From NCBI GenBank assembly GCA_024336345.1, contig JANFOG010000003.1, positions 2,114,501-2,178,500 on the forward strand: 64,000 nt of DNA, read 5' to 3'. The position numbers and the translations under genes were made by a program. The notes under the pieces were generated by a model. That model was given only the letters and a program-made list of their open reading frames with translations, ran no database searches and was not told the origin of the DNA. Below are positions 47,693-58,100 of this stretch, piece by piece; the first letter of the stretch is position 1; every line of letters starts with the position of its first letter. Source of the stretch: Mariannaea sp. PMI_226. Taxonomy: Eukaryota > Ascomycota > Sordariomycetes > Hypocreales > Nectriaceae.

Positions 47693-49963
47693 CTAGCGCG
47701 TTGGATGCGGTGGATACTGGGATGGCTGATACGACGCCGGATAGTAGTTCTGGGATTGTGCTGGGGGTGTTTGCTGTTGCTGCTGCTGCTGCTGCCCAGA
47801 TCCGATTTTATGTTTTGGGTCCACCGAGTTGTGTAAATACGGCGCTAGTTTGTCTCCAAGGACTTCATGTGTCCTATCAAACAACTTCTTGGCATTGGCG
47901 CTCGTAAACAGCTTCGAGCCGGGTCGAGTTGGCAGCGGTGGTGGAGCGGGTTGATAATTTGTTTTCGGGGGAGGAGGGAAGTTTGCTGGGTTGTAACCTA
48001 TGGGAGCTCCAAAAGTGCCAGGATTGTAGCTGGTTTGAGGTGGACTATTCATATTCATGGGCCGTGGTGGAAGTGGAGGGACAGCATGGCCGTATTGAGG
48101 CTGATCTGGAAACTGTCCCTGAGTTTCGCCTGTTGATGCGTATGTAGGCTGAGCTGGAAACTGGGAATATGGCGCTTGTCCAGGCGCTTGTCCGGGCACT
48201 TGTCCGGGAGGACTTTGGTACGGAGGAGGTGGGCTGGTGGGACCGGGTTGACCAGGAGGAGAATACACAGGTTGTTGAGGATGTCCAGGTGGCGGATACT
48301 GGGCCGGGAAAGTTTGGACAGGAGAAAATGGGCTCGGTGATATTGGTCCTTGAGGGGCTTGGCCAGGGGGGAAAGGAGCTTGGGGAAACTGTCCTGGGGG
48401 GGCCTGCCCAGGTGGCGGAGAATGATAAGGAGAGACGGGAGCTGGCGATACTGGCGGTTGGAATGAGGACTGTCCGGCTGGTGGAGGCTGAGAGCCTGGT
48501 CCAGGGGGGTATGCCTGCGGGTAAGAAGGTTGGGGATGAGGTGACGTCGGCGGAATGGCATGCATCGGTTGGGGAAGTGTGTTGGCTGGGGGGGCATGAG
48601 GTGGAGGAATCTGCTGCTGAGGTGAAAGAGCTGCTCCCGGTGTTGGCGGAGGAGGGGTCGGGGCGTATGTCGGTTGAGGTATGTCATATCCCGGGTTGAT
48701 AGGAGGAGAGTAGATCGGCTGGTACGGGGCTGCTCCGGCTGTGGAGCCCGGAGGCGGATATGGCACGGGGGGTGAGGACGTCTGCGGCGGCCCATAGTTA
48801 TGGCCCGCAACCGGGGGAGCATATTGGGGCTGGGGGAAGGGGACTCCGGCGCTGGGCACTGGCGTTATGGCCTGGGGCGGAGCAACTGGGCCCGGGCATG
48901 GCGAGGGAGGTGCCGGAACACCGGGTTGAGGAGTAACATGCCCAGCAGCGATGGGAGGATGTCCTGGGTGTGTGGGAAATGCGCCATTTGGAATTTGCGG
49001 TGGCGGCGCCTGCACAATCGGAGCAATTGGGGGGGCAGAAGTAGACGTTGAAGGAGGCGGAACAGCAACTGGAGGTGGTACAACAACTGGAGGCGCATTG
49101 TTATTGGCAGGAGGAGCTGTTGAAAACATTACTGGAGGAGCAGTCGGAGGCCGAGAGCCAGGTTGAGAGTGGGCATTTTGTGGATGAGTGTTTGTCACCG
49201 CACTCGTAGGCGGTGGTGTATAAGCCTGCAGCGGCTGCGGTGCGCCATTGGAATAAGACTGGGTCTGTGACTGAGGTTTTACGTCCGAACATACATTCGA
49301 GGCGGTATCAGCAGCTACGGCCACAGCTGCTACAGGCGTTGTCTTCTCACCGGACAAAGACGGTGGCCGATAAGGCTGGTACGAAACTGGGCTGGCGGAG
49401 GATTGCGATTGTGTTCTGCCAGCACTTGCAAGCGGAGGAGGTGACGACACAGGATTATCCTGGCTCCCTGGAGGTGAATATGGCTTGAACGCTTGGGGGG
49501 AATGCGAGTGCGATGGCGAAGGAGACTTTGCCGGCCGGTGGACGAGGTTCAGAGGAGGGGGGTATGGAGAGAACTTCTGCCCCGCCGGGTCAGAACTAGC
49601 TGACGCTGAGGTTGGAGGGCGCGTCGCAATGGGCACTTGGGGTGGTATATCATGGCTATCCTGAGCCGGCGGTGGCTGCTGTTGTTGTTGCTGTTGCTGT
49701 TGCTGTTTCTCGGAAGGGTCCAGGTAAAACGGCCACACGTTGGGCGGCTGCGCAGGCGTTTGGGGCTTCAAAGGCTTCGGCTCTTCGTTCTTCGGTGCGG
49801 CCGATTCACCGGACATTTCGAAGACGAAGCTTCCGCCCGGGCCCAACTGTGAGCCCGGAGGCGGACGCGATCCGGCATCAATGGCCTCAAGCTCGGCGGT
49901 GAAGGCGGGTGGCGGACGGTACCCCTCCGAGGGGTTGTGCTGGATGTATGGATTGTACGCCAT
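47693..49963 (-). CDS. Proline/glutamine-rich protein of unknown function
   Basis: Single exon, 756 aa from the first ATG (MAYNPYIQHNP) to TAG. The frame extends upstream without an ATG. More than two thirds of the protein is Pro/Gln/Ser/Ala/Tyr-rich, with repeated YxPP, SPPP and PPGQxP motifs and one run of ten Gln near residue 85. No membrane or signal segment is visible. The only part with folded-domain character is near the C terminus (about 681-715): KLFTSANAKKLFDRTHEVLG, then DKLAPYLHNSV. It is flanked by the PLPTRPG and QQQQQQQ tails. This island is the likely conserved part. PxxP and PPxY-like density suggests SH3 or WW partners, but this is inference. I do not recognise the family. 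Confidence 0.75.
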   Translation of the reverse strand: MAYNPYIQHNPSEGYRPPPAFTAELEAIDAGSRPPPGSQLGPGGSFVFEMSGESAAPKNEEPKPLKPQTPAQPPNVWPFYLDPSEKQQQQQQQQQQPPPAQDSHDIPPQVPIATRPPTSASASSDPAGQKFSPYPPPLNLVHRPAKSPSPSHSHSPQAFKPYSPPGSQDNPVSSPPPLASAGRTQSQSSASPVSYQPYRPPSLSGEKTTPVAAVAVAADTASNVCSDVKPQSQTQSYSNGAPQPLQAYTPPPTSAVTNTHPQNAHSQPGSRPPTAPPVMFSTAPPANNNAPPVVVPPPVAVPPPSTSTSAPPIAPIVQAPPPQIPNGAFPTHPGHPPIAAGHVTPQPGVPAPPSPCPGPVAPPQAITPVPSAGVPFPQPQYAPPVAGHNYGPPQTSSPPVPYPPPGSTAGAAPYQPIYSPPINPGYDIPQPTYAPTPPPPTPGAALSPQQQIPPPHAPPANTLPQPMHAIPPTSPHPQPSYPQAYPPGPGSQPPPAGQSSFQPPVSPAPVSPYHSPPPGQAPPGQFPQAPFPPGQAPQGPISPSPFSPVQTFPAQYPPPGHPQQPVYSPPGQPGPTSPPPPYQSPPGQVPGQAPGQAPYSQFPAQPTYASTGETQGQFPDQPQYGHAVPPLPPRPMNMNSPPQTSYNPGTFGAPIGYNPANFPPPPKTNYQPAPPPLPTRPGSKLFTSANAKKLFDRTHEVLGDKLAPYLHNSVDPKHKIGSGQQQQQQQQTPPAQSQNYYPASYQPSQYPPHPTR

Positions 49964-51977
49964 CGTCGTTAAAGTCTGGCCATGCGCCCAGGGGGGGCCG
50001 TTGGTGTCGGCGGCGGCTTTCGCTACACGGGAGCAGCAGCAGGGGGAACACAAGTCACGGATTTGCGCGGCGTCGAATGGCGTCTTTGAGTCGTGTGAGA
50101 TTCAAGCAAGGTAATGAGATGTCGTTGTAGAGAACGGCGAGAGAGGGGGCCAAGCACAAGGTGGGAGGTGTACACGGTACTAGGTAAAGACAGAATGTGG
50201 CTTTTTACTGGACGTTGTGGTTGTGGGGATTCAGCTGAGCCAAGCACCCAAGTGCCTGAGGTAGGTACTTACCAAGGTACCCAAAGTAACTACCGACGCA
50301 GGTAGATGTCAACTACTAATGTAATAAGGGTAGTTGGGCAACGGCGCGCGCCCACAAAGGAATGCGGGAGCACCAACGGGGCAACTGTGTTGGCGTGGAA
50401 GGGCGGCCGGAGCAGTCTATTTCTGTCGAGGCGGATTTATTTATAACATCAACTTCCAATAACGTCCCTTTTTGGCCTCACGGCGAATTACTATAGTAGA
50501 CTCTTTCACAGTTGTGGTGGTTTGAAATAGCTATACAAAGGGGTTTTTTTTTTTTTTTTTTTTTTTTTCAAGATTCTCTCTCTATCCGAGAAAACGAAAA
50601 GGCTATCAGTACACAACAAGATGTGTCCAGGTCTAGGGGTTGAGGAAGCGCGATTCGCCCTCAACTCAACTCGGTATACACCCTGTCAGCAGGTAAAGTA
50701 ACCACCGCAGTCCTCCCCTGAGACTGCTTGCCCAATCGAATGGAAGCTGAAAAGCTTCTTTGCCCCCCCATGTCTTGTCTATGTGTGCTGAGGTATGAAT
50801 AAGCCCCTCTCCCCCCTCTTCTCTCCCCCTCCCCCACGGGTCCCAGTCGTCTCCAGGAATGGGAGCCATGGGGTGGCCCATGGGCCATGGGGTCTCATGT
50901 CTCACTCGGCCCCTCCCATGAACTAAAGAGACTCATTCCCTATCATCTGCATACGGGGGTACAGATTACAGATTACTCCGTATCAGGCTACAGATCATTC
51001 AGATCACTTCCTGGGTACCTGTTTCAAACAGGGGCCTTCCACATGTCAAAATGTCTCGTAGCATTGACCGTCTCACATCTACATACCTTGCCTTCCAATT
51101 GTCAATCGAAGTTGCTACGCGAACACAGCAAAGAGATATAAAAACTGTCACGGCTAAAAAGGCGATGGCGTAAAAACCAAAACCATATCATTTCTAACAA
51201 ACGTCTCAAAACATGGCTGAAAAACAGATCGCACAACCAACCAGCACTCCCAAATCCCCAGACCACATTATCATCATCAAAAATAACTATATTTTCAGAC
51301 CACCAGATTTCGACACCGTCTTTGACCACCAAAAGAAAAGCATCCAATCGTTCATTACCCTTAGCTACCCAGCGTTTGGGGATTGCTTCTGTGCTGAAGT
51401 CCCAAAAAAAGAAGACTCATAGTAACATGATGCGATGGAGCAAGAACCGATTCTTTAGACTGAATGGCCCAATCGTCCATGTCAACATTCACACGGTAAG
51501 CGCTATGTCTTCCACGCCTCTATACATCACCTGTTTCCCTTGCGAAAAAAAAAAATTGCTGTTGAAAAAAGCCGAGGTGCGGGCAAAACCAGCACGACAA
51601 ACACCAAAATAGCCTTCACTGCAACAGCTGTAGCGAAGAAACGTCCGCCAATTTAGGACAAGACAGAGAAAACGATGAAAAAAAGAAACGCTACTGTATT
51701 CGTTTCAGGGTATCAACTTCATGTAAAGCAAAACAGTACATGAAGATCCTCTAGCATGTCAGGGAAGTAGGCTAGAGGAATAGAAGAGGAAGAAGGTCAA
51801 CATCTTCGTCGCTGACGCAGAATGGTATCGTTAAACAGGCGCGCAGAATCATGTAGATGACGGCAGGCTGTGTTCCTAGAATCAAACAGAAAAGAGAGTT
51901 CGGGCTGAGAAACAAAAATAAAGGCATCAAAGTCCGGCAACAAGCAAAGTCTGAAGGCGGTGGCGGTGGATGTTGCA
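49964..51977. other. Intergenic region between the first unknown-domain gene and the proline-rich gene
   Basis: It presumably holds the promoter of the proline-rich gene (near 50000-50500, with GGTAGGTACTTACCAAGGTACCC at about 50261-50283) and the 3' UTR of the right-hand gene. A run of 25 T is at 50544-50568 and TACTCCGTA is at 50974-50982. A 69-codon ORF at 51213-51422 (+) is noted but not supported. Confidence 0.5.
50544..50568. repeat. Poly-T run (25 nt)
   Basis: Homopolymer of 25 T followed by CAAGATTCTCTCTC. It is gene-free, and the length is likely to vary between strains or assemblies. Confidence 0.85.
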
Positions 51978-52907
51978 TTACTCCTCTGTCTTCTTCTCAT
52001 AGCGACGCATCCTCTCGTTCCAGCGCCGCTTGCCAGCGCGAGTCTCATAGTGTGGTGCAACAGACTTGACATCCTGCATGATGCTCTCGATAGCAGCACG
52101 GGTCTTGTTACGGTAGCAGTCCACTTCAGGGTTCTTGTCAGTAAATAACTCGAATCTTGCGACGCAAATAGGAGACTTACAGGCACGCTGGAGAAACACG
52201 GTCCGGCCGGCAAACACTCGGCTCTGGAGCCAAGCCATGCGGTAGCCCAAATCATTGAGACGGACTTCCTTACCGCGAGTGCTCTTCCTCATGCGAGCGA
52301 TGACAACCTCGCCAGAAGATTCGCCACCCATTGGAACCTTAACTGTCTCCTTGGCACGCCGAGAAGCAGCAGAGCGGCGGCTCTTATCACGGCCCTCGGT
52401 CTCTTGAATATTGTCGTCCTCATCATCTTCAAAGAATCGCGATCCCGTAGCACTAGGGGGAGGACTCTGCATCTCACGAGGGAAATAGCTTCGCGGGAAC
52501 ACACTAGCGCCCTTGCGGAAGCTGTCGGGAATCTCATTGGTGTCGACGCCTTCAAGGGTGACGCGCACACGGAGACGAGAGCCTCTTACGTTATCTTCGA
52601 CAAGAATGAACTTGCGCTTTTTGGCTTCTGGAATATCAGGGAAGAGATCGGCAGGTTCATCACCACGAGTCTGACGCTTGGCAGACACAGGACCGCCGTT
52701 GCCACCGCGGCCACTGGAGGGAGCGCTGTGAGACATTGGACCACTAGCAGGGTATGGCTGGTTATTATATCCAGAAAACACGTGAGCCGGTCTCACGTCG
52801 TCGGTAGATGCAGGCTGAGCAGTGGGAGGTTGGTGGTGATGATGTTCATACGAATCTCCACCGCCTAGAAACCACCGGGTTAGCTCATCTCCGTTCTGAG
52901 TTGTCAT
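51978..52907 (-). CDS. Uncharacterised fungal-domain protein A (paralogue of the adjacent gene)
   Basis: The exons are 52907-52181 and 52123-51978, encoding 290 aa. The 57-nt intron (GTAAGT donor, TTACTGAC branch site, GAAG acceptor) is a multiple of three and has no stop, so a plain ORF reads through it. Removing it gives QRALDCYRNK, which matches QRAVDSWRNS in the neighbouring gene. Residues 1-90 are His/Pro/Ser-rich. The domain (about 95-290) begins KRKFILVEDNVRGSRLRV, has the FPRSYFP segment, then an acidic and basic insert (EDDEDD, KSRRSAASRR), then LGYRMAWLQS and QRALDCYRNK, and ends in basic helices (KRRWNERMRRYEKK). This resembles the family now called DUF8032 in databases, as far as I recall. 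A nuclear or DNA-linked role is a guess from the basic charge. Function unknown. Confidence 0.82.
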   Translation of the reverse strand: MTTQNGDELTRWFLGGGDSYEHHHHQPPTAQPASTDDVRPAHVFSGYNNQPYPASGPMSHSAPSSGRGGNGGPVSAKRQTRGDEPADLFPDIPEAKKRKFILVEDNVRGSRLRVRVTLEGVDTNEIPDSFRKGASVFPRSYFPREMQSPPPSATGSRFFEDDEDDNIQETEGRDKSRRSAASRRAKETVKVPMGGESSGEVVIARMRKSTRGKEVRLNDLGYRMAWLQSRVFAGRTVFLQRACKSPICVARFELFTDKNPEVDCYRNKTRAAIESIMQDVKSVAPHYETRAGKRRWNERMRRYEKKTEE

Positions 52908-53607
52908 TGGTGAATGGTGATGTGAGGTGAGATGAGGGGTGTTTAGTCCGAAACCAGCAAACGCAGACGTTCTTTTTAAACTCAGACAAACAAGGGAGAT
53001 ACAGACACTCCCAGGGAACAAAGCAAAGCAAGCAAAACAGGGAGGTGTTTCCACCTCCGAAACAACGTGTGTAAGTGTGGTCTGAAGGCCAGACTGAAGC
53101 CGACGGCAATGCAAGTTAATGAGGCCGCAAGGCAGATTGAACTCGTCTAGGAGTTGCGAGAACCCAGGAGCAAAGTAAACAACTAACAGCAGCAGCAGCA
53201 GCGACTGTGTGCGACTTAATGGTAATGTACAGGACTGTGCCAAACAAACAGAAAATGAGTTCCTAGTGACCCCTCGTGCCACTGCGGCATGCTGTAATAA
53301 AGGTGACGTTGCAGTAAGTGATGTCGACCCGTGCTATTTAACAACGACAAGGAGGAGACAAACCCGTTCCCAAACGCGAACTCGCAAAGCAAAAAAAAAA
53401 TAAAGGTAGAATCAGACACAGGTATGGACGTGCGTAAGGGAATTTTGGTGACAAGGGAAAAGGGGGTCTTGGTATCAATTAATCAACACAACATTTGTCG
53501 GACAAAAAGGCAGTTTTGTGAAGGACGGTGATGGCGGTGTAGGATGAGATGTTGAGGAGACGTGAGAGTGCAGGCAAGGGCTGCGAATGCAGATGCGACT
53601 TCTTAAA
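52908..53607. other. Spacer between the tandem paralogues
   Basis: About 700 nt containing the 3' UTR of gene B and the promoter and leader of gene A. A short run of GCA units (CAGCAGCAGCAGCAG) is at about 53187-53202 and an A-run is at 53392-53401. No additional gene. Confidence 0.6.
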
Positions 53608-55181
53608 TCACATCTGGTGGAACATACCAACTTCGTCTCCGCCACCCTGAGTGGTGCCGTCGGGGTGTGATCCCGCATGGTGATGCATGGGCTGACCCAT
53701 GCTGCTGAGGCTGGGCTTGCCCATGGCAGAAGTGCCAGGTCCCATAGGTCCAGGTGCGCCGGGCATCCCTGAAGGGCCGCCAGGACCGGGCATGTGTGCG
53801 CCACTGGGATGCGGCGAAGCCTGAACCTGCTTTCGGTTGTTCATCTTGGCCATTCGTCGCACTCGTCGGCTTCGGAGCCTGGGATCTTGGTTGCTGTTTC
53901 GCCAGCTATCAACAGCTCGCTGAATGAGACCTCGCTTGCCTCGGAGAGGAAGGTTAAGCTGCGCCAGCGCCCATCCAACCCGATTGCAGTCAGTCTCATA
54001 CATCAGACGGTTTCCGCGGTACTGCTCCTTGGGGCAGCAAGCGCGAGGATAGACGCAATTCTCCTGCTTGAACTCGGGGGTGAGCTCATCAATGTTGACT
54101 GATTCGACATCACAGCGAATAGTATACTCCATCTTGACACGATCCCTAGAGTATTCAAAAGCAATCCATTGAACACCGTTGCCATCCTGTCTAACGACCA
54201 AAGGAGTGGTGGCGGGAATTGGGCCAGGGGCAGCATTTGGATTGATCCCCGGGGGGGCATTTCCAGGGCTCTGGAGTTGAGCACCATTCTGGGGATGATG
54301 CGCAGTAGGGGGCATCGGCGATGACTGGGACTTCTGCAGTTGAAGGGGAACCTGAGGTTCAATCTTTGGTCGAGGGCTACCCGTCATGCCGGGATGTGCG
54401 TGCTGGGCATGCTGGGCATGCTGAGGATGCTGAGGCTGGTGTTGAGGCTGATGCTGAGCCTGATGTTGAGCCGGATGCTGGCTCATCTGGTTTTGAGGGG
54501 CCGTTTGCGACATCATCATGTTGGGCTGGGAGGTCATAGATTGCTGGGGATGCGGCGCATGCTGCGCATAAGGTGATGCCGTCGCCTGTGGAGGCATGGG
54601 CTGATATTGGTTCTGAGGGTAATAGAGTGATTGTTGCAGATGCTGCGACGGAGGTTGCGCGTAGATGCTCCTGTGCTGTTCATGTTGAGAAGGGGATGCG
54701 ACAGACGCGGGAGAATTGGATTGAGGCGTATGGTAGGACATAGGGGGGTAAGGAGGTCTCGGCATTTGAGCTGCTGCCATCATGTCTGATGTGTCTACAT
54801 GACAAGTCTCGTTAGCTTTGAAGAGTCATGGCGGGGGAAGAATCAAAATGAGAAAGAAAAAAAAACTATCGCAGTGTTGCGACAAGAGTGAGACGTACCT
54901 GCGGACGTGTATCCGCTAGTAGCACCGGGAGTACTGTAAGGGCTAGGATGGCTGTAGTAGTTGAGGCTTTCTTGATTGCTCGTGGCCTGAGTGCTGGGCT
55001 GGTATGCTTGAGAGAGCGAATGCGACGAAGAATACGCGCCTTGATGTTGCTGCGACGGAGGACCTTGAGGTTGATGCTGCTGATGAACGATACTCGGGGG
55101 TCGCGAGTGCTGCAGGTGTTGGGGAGGCGGCGGACCCTGTTGCTGGTGCTGCGAATGATGCTGCATAGAGAGAAGACCCAT
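53608..55181 (-). CDS. Uncharacterised fungal-domain protein B (Gln/His/Pro-rich N terminus)
   Basis: The exons are 55181-54899 and 54794-53608 (GTACGT donor, GCTAACG branch site, GTAG acceptor, 104-nt intron), encoding 489 aa. The first 300 residues are Gln/His/Pro-rich, with alternating HQ, PQH and QHA units, as in many fungal transcriptional regulators. The domain at about 300-415 runs WIAFEYSRDRVKMEYTIR, DELTPEFKQENCVYPRACCP, CNRVGWALAQLN, GLIQRAVDSWRNS, then a basic tail (RSRRVRRMAKMNNRK). A Gly/Pro/Met-rich end follows. The start is the first ATG of an open stretch (MGLLSMQHH). The second ATG (MQHH) overlaps an acceptor-like TATGCAG with an ACTAAT site before it, so an upstream exon is possible. 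A GTATGT near the stop could be a further donor. Same domain as gene A. Confidence 0.8.
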
Positions 55182-58100
55182 TAGTAAATCATGGACAAGA
55201 AGAAGCTTCTCATGGGCAGCGGTTCAAAAGGAAAAAGTAACACCAAGTCGGACGCGTTGGTGTTTTATTTTCTTCTCGATGGCGCCGGGCCTGGGGTGGT
55301 TTAAGTGGACATCCCCTGGTGATGACTGGGATTGCACGGGTGAGGCGGGCTAGGCTCGGAGCGGCAATGATGATAAAGCAACCCGGTTCTCGTGGACTAC
55401 CAGCGAAAAGACGGGGGGAATATAAGAAATACGCGACTGGAAGTGGCAATACCGCTTAACTGAATGGTTGGTTGACTTTACCAGATAAAAGAGACAAGAA
55501 CGTAACGAGTGAAGGGCGAGGAGGCAACCAGCTGGGCCAAGTCTGATTTCTCTGATATTGTCCCAAGTGCTCGAGGTCGAAATCAGGGTGCTCACGGTCA
55601 GAGAACGCGCCTGAAAACAGACACGAAAAATAACAGACCTTGAACGGGACGGAGACGAGATCGATCGGAGGATGGGTGTACCAGACAGGTGACGGGGGGG
55701 CAGACAAAGGAGAGCAGGGGAGCGGGTATTTGAACCAAGATTATGGGGATGGGGAGACAAGGTATGATCTGTAGTGGGTATGAAAGATGGACAAATGGAT
55801 TAGGATGGGATAGGACAAGGGGCTCAGGAGACAGGAGACGGAGGTTTTTGGCAGGTGAGAAGGTAAAGAAGTAGTGCCATGTATAGTAAGCCCGGTCCCG
55901 TAGACGACTCTGAAGAAAAAGGAATAAGAGATGGGAAGAAACGGTTTTTGATATGGAGCAGGATGCTACGCCAATTGCGTAAAAACTCCTAGCCTTGCCA
56001 CAAAGGACTCAAGAGCATGAAATACTAGGGATGAGAGCGCATCAAAGCGGTGGACAATCGTCAAGAGTCAATAGTATTGACAAGTTCCTTGAAGTGTCTT
56101 TTTTTTTAACTTGCTTGTGCTCTCCGGTGTTTTCCTGCAAGTTGCAGGCCACGCCTGGACGAGGGGGTGGAGGGGGGTGGTAAGCGATGTGGGTAGAGAA
56201 TACCTCTGAATCTGCGCCTCTTCATCAGAGGAGCGAAACTGATGAGTCCTCAAGGCATCAGAGAATGTGACTGACCACAACGTTCGGGAGGTGGGTGTAT
56301 TTGATAGGGGTGTGAACCGAGTAAATCAAGGTAAGGGGCGTGTCGTAACTGATGATGGGGGCGGGTGGTGGGATGAGGATGAAAAAGACACATCCTTATT
56401 CATGGACTCTTTCTCGCGTTCAAAGACCGCAGACTAGGCAGTCAAACGAGACATTGAGAGACCGGGTAGGACAACGCATGGAAGAAACGTGACAAGGGTC
56501 GGCTGAGTTTGATGAAGTGGCCAATGGCCGCCTCACCAACACGCCCGACAAGGAGCAGCTGCCCAATGGAGCACTCTAGGGCCGGGTCTAGCCAAAGGGC
56601 CAGGATTTGGCCGGGATTGGCTTTGCTTGGCTCCTATTTTGGCACAGGCGGTGTGGGTAGCCGTCCATGGATGGGCTCATGGAGACCCATCAAGGACGCC
56701 GTGGATCCACGAGACTCAATTTGTTCCCCTCACGACTCCCCCTGGACTTCCCGCTCTGGTTCCACGCTGGCTCAACGCTGGCTCAACTTTTTCGCCCACC
56801 TCCCAAAAATGGACCGACCAGACACTTGGGCTCCAACTGACGCGCAACGCACCGTACCGCACCGTAACCGCAAAGGCAACGCAACGCTGGAGCAAACCGG
56901 ACCACCCTCGACATAGAGTTCATCCGTCCTCGACAGAACAAGTACCAGCTTAGAGTATTTGTTCCTGCTCAATACATCACTCTGGCGGGCTCGCGGCTAC
57001 AGCCTCCGGCTGCGAATTCGTCCTGTCTTGTTGGTATCCCCCGTTGGTCTCACTTGGGATCCCACGCCACGGAGTGTCTTGACTCTGAATCCAAGGTGTG
57101 GTAATAATCGGCCTCTGACTGGTGGGAAACAATACTGTATCGCATTGCATTTCGCATCGGTTGTTCCATGACCATTATTCATGCTCATCATCATGCTGAT
57201 GGCATAGCACTGGACATGAGGAAACGCGCTGGTGGCGCATTTCTCGGCCTTTCATGCTTTGGTAGCAGCTCTCCAACGCCACACCCCCCTCGATTTTGAT
57301 TTGGAGGGACTGGTGGCCTCCAACTTGCCCCGCCCATTTGAAAGTATTCAACCACCCCACTGAGGGAACAACGCCGGCCCCTATCACGGGATAGCGCGCG
57401 CTGGACACTTGCCAAACGCTCCACAGTCCGGTGGTGCTCTCCCCTTCTGTTGCACGTTTGGCTTCTATTTGTCGGTTCCTAAGCTGAGTTAAGCGTCATT
57501 TGGAGAGTCTGCACCCCTTTCATCAGCAGAGCTTCTGTACTCCCCCCCCGCTGGGGAGGGAAGAAGGGGGCATGCGTCCCGTTGACGAAGTGTGTTGGTA
57601 AGATAGGATAGCAAAAACGGTGCTGGCGATCGTAGTGTTGTGTGTTCTGGGTCGCTCATACAACTGTGTAGCAAGTGGTCCACCAGCCTCGTGTCGTCAC
57701 CATACGACCGTTTGAAATTTGGCGATCCACTTTCAAATCCCGTGCTCGGTTTTGTTCGCGGGTGCGCCTGGCTTCTACCACTGAGCAAAGAGCATAGCTG
57801 GGTTCGCTGCACTATCGCGCTTGACGAGCATTCGAGGCGGCTTCGTACAGTGTGGCTAGTGAATTGCGTGCAGGAGCCATGCCACTGGCCTCCCAAACGA
57901 CGCGACTTTGTGTTGCCTTGAAGCTGATGCGGATGCACTGCAACGTCCCGCTTCAGCCTGCTTCCCCCAACACCACACTGGGTCGGTCCACCCTCCCCCC
58001 TGTTGTTCCATGCGGGCGCTCCGGGTATTGGTGAAACGGGACGTTCCCATGCGCAGCCCACATCTCGAGTCCGGGTCAAGCTTGCGACAGGCAGTGTTGA

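Noticed and set aside
51213..51422. 69-codon ORF (MAEKQIAQPTSTPKS...)
   Set aside because: It has a plausible ATG and mixed composition, but it is in a probable 3' UTR of the opposite gene with no splice or family support.
51978..55181. Velvet-domain or APSES regulators for the tandem pair
   Set aside because: Neither the velvet motifs nor the APSES DNA-binding core is present. The shared domain is a different one.
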